A stretch of DNA of 64,000 bases, taken from the NCBI GenBank assembly GCA_904066235.2, contig CAJFCV020000004.1:7564001-7628000 (forward strand), written 5' to 3'. The notes under the pieces are model-generated. The model saw only the letters and a program-made list of their open reading frames with translations. It searched no databases and had not been told where the DNA came from. The first letter of the stretch is position 1. Every line of letters begins with the position of its first letter. This document shows positions 43,035-53,427 of the stretch, piece after piece. The DNA comes from Bursaphelenchus xylophilus. Its lineage: Eukaryota > Nematoda > Chromadorea > Rhabditida > Aphelenchoididae. The position numbers and the translations under genes were made by a program.

Positions 43035-44823
43035 TTAGGCGCAAGCGCAGAACTGTTTGACGGTTCCCCAAGTGTATTGCTCAGCGGTCTCGTGATAGAT
43101 CTGGATGACGATGTCATAGGTCAGGCTCAAGTAGAATTGGTCCTTAGTCCAGACATTGAAGACGTTGACGACATTCTCAAAGATTTGCTCCGAAGTGGCA
43201 GTCGTGTTGGAGGTTACGGTGTAGATCCTCTTTTCGTAGGCGGAGAATCTGGTGATCTCAGTCTGATTCCAGCTCAGTTGAGCTTGGTCGATGGACCAGG
43301 AGAGATCGGTGATGTTGTTCTGGAACTTGATGATATCCAAGACGACAGAGCAGTCGCCGGTGGCGTGGGTGGTGCTCTCAACAGCCTCGGTGGTGGACTC
43401 GATGGCGGGAGTGGTCGTTTGGGAGCCAAAGTCAAAGCCGCCGCAGTCTTTTTCCTAAAAACATGAATGAAATACCCTCAGATAGCCCTTACGAAAGAGA
43501 AGGCAAGGATCAGCTCGTAGATGGATCCGAATCCGTCGATCTCAAGCGAGAAGATCAATTCCAAGGACCACTGGTTGAGGATCAGGAATTGGTAGCTCTG
43601 TTCGACGAAGTAAGAGACACGGAGTTCGACGGAGACTTCAGATTCGAAGTAGGCGGTGAGTTTCTCGACCAACTGCTTGATCTGAGAGCGTTGAGAGATG
43701 GATCCGCTGGAGGTGTTCTCGTAGCACTCAGTGAGGACCTGGATCAGAGCACAGCTGGAAGCGGAACCTCCAACCACGACCTCGTAGTTGGCCACACGCC
43801 AGTACTAAAAAATGTATGATAAGTGATTTTGTGACTTACGTTGACGATGACTTCATAGAAGGAAGCGAAAGATCCATAGCCTTCAATTTCGATGGCCAAG
43901 ATGGCAGCCTCGTATTCGCTGTATTCAGCAAAGAAGGCTTCGATTTTCTCGTAGATCAACACCAATTGGTAGCTGTAGGTGTAGCTGGTGGACTCAAGAA
44001 TGACGGTCAATTCCTCAATCAGAACCTCGATTCTGGCAGAAAATTCAGCGTCGACGGCAGTGCAGTTGCGGAGGGCCTCGAACAAGATGCAGGAGCCGGA
44101 GGCGTCCAGTTCGACGATGGTAGAGGTGTACTGGTATTGGATGAAGAGAACAACAGCTTCAAGATCGAAGACGTATCCGCTCCATTCTTCAATGTAGGTG
44201 TAGTAGACGAGCTCTTGGATCTCAACATGGATCTCAAGGAAAGCTTGGAGCTTGGTGTAGATGAGAACGAGCTTCTCGTCGATGGTGAGGGTCTTGTCGA
44301 AGATGACGGTGAGTTGGAGCTCTTCGATGAACAGGATCCATTCTTGGCGGATCTCAACGTCCTCGATTTCGATACTGATGTTGTAGAAGTATTGGAGCAG
44401 GAGACAGTAATCGCCATATCCAAAGCTTCCTCCTGCACCAGATCCGGAACCTCCTTCCAATCCAGATCCAGAACCTTCTTCGGATCCAGAGCCGGAGCTT
44501 TCGTATGATCCGGAGCCGGAGCCTTCATCAGATCCGGAGTTTTCACAACTGCAGGAGCATTCTCCGTAGGTGGACGATTGGATGGTGACGTCGGTGGAGG
44601 AGAGGACGGAGAGGGTGGTCTTGGATTCGTGAGATTCGCTGGAGCCGCTGTTGGCAGAGGACTTATCAGAAGAGTCTTCGGATGAGTCTCCACCGGATAA
44701 AAGACAGTCTCGGTTCGACTGACGGTCCTTACAGTCCCCGGGGAAGTCTCCACCGGAGTTACAGTAATTTCCGACAGCTGCGCCCACAAGGAGGGCTAGG
44801 AACACAAGGGAAAGCTTTTGCAT
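43035..44823 (-). CDS. Core gene copy 4: secreted four-module Ser-Gly protein
   Basis: Exons (minus strand) 43840-44823, 43493-43804 and 43035-43454; 571 aa, with the same domain layout and length as copy 3: signal peptide 1-18, acidic Ser-Gly tract at about 96-135, modules led by Cys140, Cys244, Cys346 and Cys466, and a CACA end. Differences from copy 3 are single residues (for example in module 3 the run begins CALIQV in place of CALIEV). The first intron is 35 bp, one base shorter. By position in the inverted duplication its true counterpart is the broken copy 1, yet it is much closer to copy 3, which suggests recent gene conversion or duplication. Reads as functional. Confidence 0.86.
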
Positions 44824-44834
44824 TTTGAATGCGA

Positions 44835-44894
44835 TTCTTCGGCTTCGAGGTCGAAGAATTGATGCTTGCTCTATCGCTTGTCCAAGCTTTTATA
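44835..44894 (-). promoter_or_regulatory. Different proximal promoter of core copy 4, same palindrome
   Basis: The palindrome (44835-44858) is kept, but homology with the other core promoters ends just upstream of it. A different TATA box, TATAAAAG on the minus strand at 44887-44894, takes over. Copy 4 may therefore be expressed differently. Confidence 0.62.
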
Positions 44895-44899
44895 GTAGT

Positions 44900-47800
44900 A
44901 AATTTCGTTGTTGGCGATTAGATTTGCAACTCATTTGCGGTTTGACGCAGGTTTACGTAGTCCCTGTTTTGACCTGTACGAATTATAGATGCAAATCGTT
45001 ACCAGCGTTCGGAAACAAAACGTTGAGATGTATTGATTCCAGGCTTTCGATCCTTGGGATTGCATGGGAATAGTGATTAAACGAGTCTGCGTCCGCGCTA
45101 ACAGTCTGTCGACACAAGCCACCTTTCTGAGTTGTTGCTTGGCTAGTGTTGAAGGGCTTGTGGGAAGTAACGATATGATTTTAAAAAAAGAATTTTGAGT
45201 GGCATTATAATAGCAATGTCAAAGTACTATGCAGTCCATTCTTCATGTATGAGTAGTTTACAGCTTCAAACCGACACGGAAAGTGTGGACTTGGAGAGAA
45301 CAAGCTTCTAGTCGACAATGAGTGACGAATGGCATTTATCTGATTATTGGAACGATTAGAATGTGTGTGCATTACTACCCGTGCAGTTCGGACAATTTCC
45401 GCACTGTGTATTATTCTTTCCTTTTCATCCGCACAGTGCATCCTTTCGCGTTTGTCGCCGCGATTTCCCGTTTTTGAACAAGCGACGTGCAATCCGACAA
45501 AACGTTTTTTCGCCTCTTTTTTTGGCAAACTGCCAATCCATTCACCGGACTGTTTTAGCTTATCTCAGTTTGACGTGTAGCGTCTTTTATTACATTCAGC
45601 GTGACAGCCCTGAAGCTCTTTCTTCTGTGAAATTGGTGTCAGTTCAAGGCCCTCTTTCTCGCTGAGATTTTTCTGTTTTATAGCTTAATTTTCAGATCAA
45701 AACACAATACACCGTTCTTTACACACCGCACATAAAATTGTACCCTCAGCTGTACAACCTACATATTTAATAGTTGTTTATTTGAATTGTCATTTGTGTG
45801 TGGACTTAATTTCCCACGAGTGTAGGAAACAAAGAACTGACATTCAAACAGAACAGCAACAATTTAGAGATGAAAGCATACAAACAATAATGAACAGTAC
45901 ACCGAGACTGCACTGAACGTTTGTCCCAACAATTTTTATTTAAATTCCATTTATCGGTGGAAAATATTCTTGGAATATTTCTGGTGCACGTTCACCACAT
46001 ATTTTTACGTCATAGACTGGTTGTAATAACGGTGAACAGTAGCAAATATTTTACAACATATTGCGAAATTATGAGCCGCTTTTTCAGGAATTTTGGAAGC
46101 CCATGAAAGGGGTGTTAATCGGCTCAGCAATATTGAATAAGAGTTCCGTCAGGAGCCGCCGTAAACGGATTTTCTTAAACTAATCCCCAATCTCTTTGAC
46201 AAGACCTTGAGGGCGTCCTGAGTGCATTTGCTTTTACGCACATTGGCTGTAACTTGCATTAATGTTATTCTAAAGGAAGCATTGGTGATACTGTTCGCGG
46301 ATGATGGAGAAACTGTAGGACGGAGTTTACTGCAATCAAGTTTTCGAAATCATGGTGTATTCGTCTACTGTCAATTTTTAATATAATATTTTCTGAAAGT
46401 TGCTGTTCTCGGGCAATACCATCCTCCAAACCGCAGAGTTGCGACTTCTTAAAGGTGTTTTTTTTTTCTTGCCAACAATAATGAATTGAAATTGAACTTT
46501 GCTTTCTTTGTTTTGTAAAAAGCGAAGAACGTTTTCATATTACATGCAATGAGTAGGAATAGACCAACTGCGGTGGTAGTAGTTGAGCACTTGGTCGTGT
46601 TGAGGGCTGACTACAACCTGTTGTTTAGTAATAAGACAAGAAAAAGGTAGCTCTGTAGCGTGACATTTTTCGTGAATAAAAACGGATTGTGTTCCAAAAA
46701 TCAGTAAATAATTTACTGAAAATATTTTTTTTACCTCTCGGTTCCGCCTATAAACTCATAAAGATGTTCTTCGAGAACAACAACGTTTTATGGTGTATAT
46801 GAACCTTTGATATTGTTTTCTTTGAAGTCTTATGAATACACTGCTGATACTTGCAAGGTAAAACCTTTTTACCTTCATCACCACAGGCATTCAAAACAAA
46901 AGCCTTAACTAAAACGTTCAAACACACCTTCGATTGTCATCAAAAACTCTTCCATTTGGTTGCGAATTGATAACGCCGATACAATAATTCCCCATTTAAT
47001 TGCCATCCGAGAGGCCAAAGAAACTCTTATCGACTCCATTGAAATACGTACTTGTACTGAGTGGTCTGCCATGTGAGGCGATAGTCAAGGTGGGTGTCAT
47101 GATACATGTGTATCTCGACTATTTGGGGGACCGTTCATATATATTCAACAAGGGGGGTATTCCGGATTGGAATGTGGTGTCCGACTTACGCGAAAAGATT
47201 TCAATTAGCAAACCAAAAATCACGGAATTCCTACACGAATGAAACTTTTTTAGTTGTTAGCAACGATAGAATCGCCCCCAGTTCTGCGTTTAATGATTTC
47301 ATGAGTAGATAAAGATTTCAATTCTTTAAGATAAATGCAAAATTTTAAGTTTCAATTTTGCAGAGATTGACGGGATTCCTTGCCAGACGCAAGTTTTTGA
47401 AATTGAAAATGCCTTTTTTTATTGCGGAATTACCCTCGAGAAAAATAAGTGTTCTTTGCCCAAATTCAGAGGTATATCCGTATAAAAATCATTTCTTCTG
47501 TGATTTCAAGTTTATGTCTTCATAACGGTTTGCCTTTGGATATTTCAAGGCTTTGTGAACTTGTAGAACAACGCAAAGGCTTATGGAGACGGCCAACTAC
47601 CGGTTGGCTTCTAACTGTTTTTTCTGTATAACCCTGCAAAGCGCCTTCTAAATTACATATTCAGATCTTAAAATTAAGGTTTTTCGGAAGAGAAGGTAAA
47701 ACTTGAACAAAATGTTTCTAGGCTCAACGCGAAAACATCCGCGAAACTTTTGTGCGGTTTTGTAAAAACCGGGTATATATGTACATACACTTCTTTACTC

Positions 47801-50604
47801 GGCCTTTGAGTCAACCCTAAGCTTTACCAATGTCCTTCTTTTGCTCCGTGTGCACCTCTATTTCATAGCCAAAGTTCAAGTGCCCACTTCGAATTCCCTC
47901 TCCATCCATCTCCTACAGTAATCTGTTGAGAGTACAGAATTTTGTCAAATAATGTTCTGATTCCTGCATGTAAATAATTTTATGAGGACATTAAATAAAT
48001 TAAAATTCGTAAAGACTTCTTGGAGAAGCCATCAAAAGTGGTTAAAAAAGCGATTTAAGCGAGGGATAAGCGCATATACGATAGTTGAATTTAGACTTTC
48101 CTGATGCCGTCAAAAATTTTTTTGCCGGGCCTTAAGCTTAAATCCAAATTGATAACGTGTCTGAGTGAGTACGAATGATTCATTGCAGAAATTGCAAAGA
48201 TCTCCGCAATTATACAGTATCGATTGTAATAAATAACCTAACAATAAGACTTAAAATACCAAAGAAAAAAGATGGGTCACACGGGAAGATTGGACTTTTT
48301 CATTTTCTAGAATTTAATTTTTTTAATACAATTGGTACATCATATTTCCACAGAAAAACAAAAAGATTTGTAGTGCTTACGGCGCATTGTACAACGAGCC
48401 TGTCTGTTTCTCATTTCACAAAGTTTTGGAAAAGTGTCGGAACAAGGGATCGTGCAAGGGGTTTTTTTACTGAATTAGTTTCAAGGTATTAGTTCAAACT
48501 TTTCCAAACTTTGAGATTAACAGAAGTTTTAGCTCGCGTTTTGCAAGGGGATGTGACATGTTATGCAATCAGTAGATAAAATTACTAATGACGGCCGGGG
48601 AAGTAGACCTTTTTTGCCAATCTTTAGTTACGTTAAAGGAATCTAAATATGTAAATCGCGTTACTTTTTTGTTGACATATCCTAAAACACACAGAAGATC
48701 CTGTTGTAGGGTGCATGTTTACATTCTGAACTCCCAGCCAAACATTACAAATCCCAATTTTGACTCATTCAACAATTTTTGACGCGAATTCAACTGTCTC
48801 AGCGTCCTCTCCGATAGATTGGCTGATGTTGGGATGAGCAAAACAGCCTTCAATGAGACCAATCTCATTGGCCTAGTGTTTAAACATTCAACATTTCCTT
48901 TGTTCCACACGAAAACAACATCGCAAAGTTGAACTCTACATGATTAAAAACCGCACTACAATTCTGTTCATGTTGAGTTAAACGTGTTCAAACAACGCGG
49001 TTACGTAGCGTGTTTAGACAATTTTATAAACAAGGCAATTCCGGAGACTATATAAGGAGGGGTGAGGGACGTAAGCCGATTTCTTTTCGCCTTGTATTTT
49101 AGAGTTTTGGGGGTCTCGGGATTAGGAAAGTTGCAAGAAAAAAGTTGTCGATGAATTTTGGGCAGTTTACTTTGATTTCAGCTGATTATGCTCTTCGCGT
49201 TTTCCTTCTTATATGGAGGCTTAATTGGGAGAGGGAACTTCTTCTTTCTGGAAGAGTTTCCTAATCTTTGGGATGTTTGTTTAATATGAGTACATCTGAT
49301 ATTCAGATCAACAATTTTTTAGTTTGAAGGGGAGTCTTCGAGGACCGGTTAGTAGATTTTTTTGAAATACGTGTACTTGCCTATCCAGTAAACAATTATG
49401 TAATGCATAGGAAGTATTGGCTTCTGCGTTGTAGGCTCTACCCAGACATGTATAATTTTTTGTGGACGAAAAATTTTGGGAAATAACGAGAAACGGTGAA
49501 AGAGAACGTGTTAATCGCCCGCCGTCTCGATGATTTCCAGAAAACGCTATCTTACAATTCGAATTTATCTAACGCCTTTTCAATGGAACGTTTGAACCTG
49601 AAGTGACTCAAATTTTGTAATAAGTTCTTCATTACCCTAACCTTCTCCTACTTAAAAATGTTTTGTTCCAGACCGATTTTGCTGCCTTCTTCATTTACAT
49701 TTTATGTAAAAACAAAAGCTGTCCGACTGTTTCAACCCCTAATTCCTGGCATTTTGTAGTTCTCCTTTCATTGGCCACCGTACTTGTAAATATAATACTT
49801 TGTATTCGGCACGTACGGCACGCAACTTCAAGCGAGCGTTGTTTGAAGTTGGCCTAACAAGATCGATCGGCAGTCAAATTCGGAGAACATTAGGGTGCTC
49901 AACTTTCAGATTACCCGTCTGGAATGTTTTTTTGTAATCAGTTGGTCCCTGCGGATACTGCCATTTGTAGTGAAAAGTAGAGCGGATTTTATGGTTTGGC
50001 ATTTGTAATCTTATCTCAGGGTTCAAGTGTGTAGCAGTAAAACAATATTAAGATTTTCGTAATTGTCTTACAGAGCAATTGCCATTTTTGGCGAATCTAT
50101 TGTTTGTAAACACATTTCTCTTTTCAACTCGGTCTCTTTTTTGGACATTGGTAACTGTTAAAGAGCCAGCCATCTGTTGTTCCCGGAATATCTAGCTGGT
50201 GCTTCACTGTAACGATTTTTTCGAGAGTTCTTCTCCATTTTATTTCCCTGGACTATCCCATTTTAGCCCCTAAGCTGTGTATTCAGCTTTAGCAGTGTCA
50301 AATAACCAGTTTCAGTTTCCGGGTACTCTTTTATCATTCCCTGGATAAACACCTTCTAATCGCATTTGTTTTCCATTTGGCCTGATTTGTTTGGCAGAAA
50401 CTCCTTCATATGGACAACAATGGAGATATTGCGTCATACGTTTCGAGAGTACTTTGAGGGGCATAATGGGGGCGGTATACGGTAAGATGGACGTGTTTTG
50501 GTATAAGCATTCCGCTCAAATGAATGTCAAGTGGGATAAGGGGGAGAGGATGGGCAGAGTGTTGAAATTTTCCATAAAGGAGATGTAGGGAAGGTAGAGT
50601 TTTA
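44900..50604. other. Gene-poor region
   Basis: About 5.7 kb with no gene I can support. An 80-codon plus frame at 47000-47242 (MPSERPKKLLSTPLKYVLVL...) has a fairly protein-like composition but no recognised motif. A TATA-like CTATATAAGG near 49,049 could belong to an unrecognised transcript. The phrase TAGCTCGCGTTTTGCAA near 48,530 links to the element in the intron of receptor 4. Confidence 0.45.
45494..45577. repeat. Second copy of the 5.7-kb MITE right end
   Basis: These 84 bp match 5711-5794 nearly base for base, in the same orientation, ending in the same GACGTG terminus. The left part of the element is not found here, so the copy is truncated. Confidence 0.8.
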
Positions 50605-51852
50605 CAGGGTGCGCCAAAAATATTGGGACTCATATTTTTACTTGCCCTGCGGGATGTAATGGTACAAGAGCAAAGTGGTCGCTTGTGCAAACGTGCAATG
50701 CTCCCAAGCATCTATCTTCAAAGTTGCAGACAGAGTAGTCGTGTACGACACCTGTTCTGCCATTATAAGTGCTCACAACTAAGGCCCCTGAGACACGGAC
50801 CCCAAAATGGATAAAAATTGGAAACACTAGTTTTGTCGTTGCATGCTATGGCAGAAATTCACTTTATATGACAGAGTAGCGGTCGCTTTTTATACACTAA
50901 AAATGATTTTTACTTATAATGACGATTACATCTTTTACAGCCCGTCAAAGTCGGCCTAAAAACGCGCCGTTTTCCAGAAAACTGCCGTAAGATCAAAGAT
51001 TTTTATGTAGAAGTTTCGATGTAAGGTTCCCAGCGTATTAGGCATCAGAGATACTTTTATAAGGACAACGAGAGTCTGACTAGTCGTTTTTGAAAAATTA
51101 TTTTTTTATTTTCTGCCTCTGGGGGATGAAATCGTGACTACAGCGGTAGAATTTACTCTAAGGTTGCTCGTCAAGTGAGCTTGGACTGAAGATCGCTAAA
51201 AGTAATTCAGTTGTGTCAGCATGTATCCCGAGTACAGCGTTACGTCGATTTTTACGCTCAAGTACTTTTCAACTTGTAGTAAACTGCCAAAATATACCAA
51301 GTTTCGAAGGACCGTGCCTCCAATCCGCACCATAAAGTTTTTTCCATACAGAAACTGTCCCCTTGTAGGTGTAGATTTTCTTTTACAGTATGACAATTCC
51401 CTATGTACACACTCTATAACCACAAAATTTTACAGCAACACGGGCGATACTGTGATAATGAGATCGTTAAAAACATAAAAATCCGAACTTTCGGGATTTC
51501 TTTTGTTTTTTCGACCAGCGCCGCCATATCGGTCGTCAACCATGATTACATACGTTGTTACGAAGTGAATAGCATGTGCTTTATACACAATAAATTAGAA
51601 GGATCTTACTTTCCCTTAGCGGAAATAATGGCCAAATTGATTTCCCGGTCATCCACTTGAAAAGAAAATTTTGGTCCCCCAAAAACTTTTGAATATTTTT
51701 TCAAGTTTGCAATAGGCCCCAACCCTGGCATTACCGTTGCCGTATAGCAAGGCTGTTACCCTTGCTAAAACGGCCAAAAGTTTTGATTCCAAGGCCAGCC
51801 GAAAAAAGCTACACGGAATTGATTTTTGTCCCAATATTTTTGGCGCACCCTG
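50605..51852. mobile_element. Tc1/mariner-type element, 1,248 bp, no recognisable transposase
   Basis: Perfect 25-bp terminal inverted repeats start CAGGGTGCGCCAAAAATATT and end in the complement; TA flanks both sides (50603-50604 and 51853-51854). The size suits a Tc1/mariner element, but no transposase motif was found in any frame, so it is non-autonomous or badly decayed inside. Identical termini suggest it was mobilised not long ago. A relic of the same left end is at 26712. Confidence 0.85.
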
Positions 51853-52409
51853 TAGACACGGCATACAAATGTAAATTTTTTAGGAAAAAATTAATAATAA
51901 GCAAAGGGGACGTCCAGCTCTTAAGGATAATATTGAGATCGTAAAAAACGGTATAACAGACCTACGCAATCAGCTCTACTGGGCCTCTTGTCTTAATTTA
52001 GTAACATTTTGCACAAAAATCCAACGTTTCCAAATTAAGAAAATGTGTCCCCTAAACGAACATCAAACACTCAACTGTTCATTCAGTTTATCTTTGACGG
52101 TTGGATTCAAAACAAAATTTGATGACACAGAATACAGGGCCAATTTCCAGAAACGTTTGCAAAATTGCTGGCGCAGTGCTGTGTGATCAGCAGCTGGCCA
52201 AACTTCCTGACCGTTTTGGTACTTTTTTTACGACTGTCATCGTCTATCCAACATCGCAAAAACAATACCTTTATCTGTGTTACGCACTCCTGCACAGTTG
52301 GGCGGAGAATGATGACACAACGGGCTTTGGCCGGGACTTTGGGTACTGTAGAATATTTGTACAAATTTTGTGCTATTCGACTTTGAATGGTTTCGAAAAT
52401 ACGTATCTA
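51853..52409. other. Spacer between two transposons
   Basis: A 107-codon plus frame at 52101-52424 runs through most of it and partly into the mariner end. I see no motif in it and do not call it a gene. Confidence 0.4.
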
Positions 52410-53425
52410 GGTCTAAAAGTATGACTCCGCCGTTTTTTTGTTTTGCATTTTTTACAGGTTGGAATATAGTTTTGCAATTTCTGTTTATATGCTATAAAAG
52501 GACGTTGAAAACGCTATCTAATGATATATGCTTCGTACAGTGAGGCCTTATATGACGGTTTTTATAAAGCTTCAAAGATGATCAACTTCATCTTAAGAAA
52601 AGGTGACTTGCGGGAAACTTTATTCTGCACGTGTAATGTGAGGAAAAACGCCGATAACGCATCGAACGTTTACAGAAGCTTGTGCTAGTTGTGCCTTGTG
52701 TGGAAAAATCCGGCGGGAATGGCTTCAACGGTTCAAAACCGGTGATCTTCACACCCATCCAAAAAATTTTAAGATGGAGATTATTCGATAAAAACAATCC
52801 CCAGACGCAAAAAAAAGTTAGCCGTGAAGCTAAAGCTGACTCAGAAAGCAGTTTCACAGAGTCTGCAACAAAAGTGAAAGACGCAGGGAGCAAGGAGTTG
52901 GGTACTATATTAATTGACCTAAAACAATATGCAATATTCTGATGGAAAGACAGAAAAGAAATTCTTTTTGCCTCAATTCGTGACCGGGGGCAAACAATAA
53001 ATGAATTTTGACGACAGTTACAGCTGCCGGAATAAAAAAAATTTATCCTGTTTTTTGGTCATTTCAGACTCTATGTTGAAAAAACTGGCCAAGGCACGCT
53101 AGAACACCTAAGGTTAAAGGTCCTACCCTACCCGCTATACTCTTCCGACACCACACTTTCAGAATAACACTTGTTTCGATCGATGAAATCCGATCTGAGG
53201 CAGCAGCGCTTCGCTGAATACAAAAATGTCCAAAATTGGCCCGATGACTAAATTGCCTCAAAACAAAAAATCGTTTTCACTGATGGTATTGAAAAGTTGC
53301 TCAAATTGTGGGAAAATGTCGTAGTTAATAATGGTAATAATAATTAAATAAGCTTTAATGTAAAAATTTTTTGTTTTGATTAAAATTGTCAAGCCAAAAA
53401 AACGGCGGAGTCATGCTTTTAGACC
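52410..53425 (+). mobile_element. Mariner element relic, 1,016 bp
   Basis: Terminal inverted repeats of about 29 bp with one mismatch (GGTCTAAAAGTATGACTCCG and onward) flanked by TA at 52408-52409 and 53426-53427. Inside, on the plus strand around 52,590-52,790, a broken mariner transposase start is legible in pieces: NADNASNVYRSLC before a stop, then IRREWLQRFKTGDLH in another frame, matching the helix-turn-helix part of mariner transposases (NAxxAxxxxxxxxG and QxWFxRFxxGD). The catalytic DDD region is missing, so the copy is internally deleted and inactive. Confidence 0.82.
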
Positions 53426-53427
53426 TA

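Larger units (their letters stand above)
26793..44870. repeat. Giant inverted duplication of a four-gene block
   Basis: Left arm about 26793-35340, right arm about 38430-44870. Read inwards, the left arm is core gene (plus), decayed Cys-rich gene (minus), metallothionein-like gene (plus), core gene (plus). The right arm read on the minus strand has the same order and orientation. Spacing also matches: 1.8 kb separates the first core gene from the metallothionein-like gene in both arms. Homology covers genes, promoters and intergenic DNA. The arms differ by a 1,058-bp insertion and a long Ser-Gly tract in the left arm, and deletions in the left outer core gene and decayed gene. The centre (35.4-38.4 kb) is not duplicated. 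Confidence 0.88.

Noticed and set aside
50605..51852. Transposase gene inside the Tc1/mariner-type element
   Set aside because: None of the frames shows a helix-turn-helix or DDE/D pattern; they are short and interrupted.
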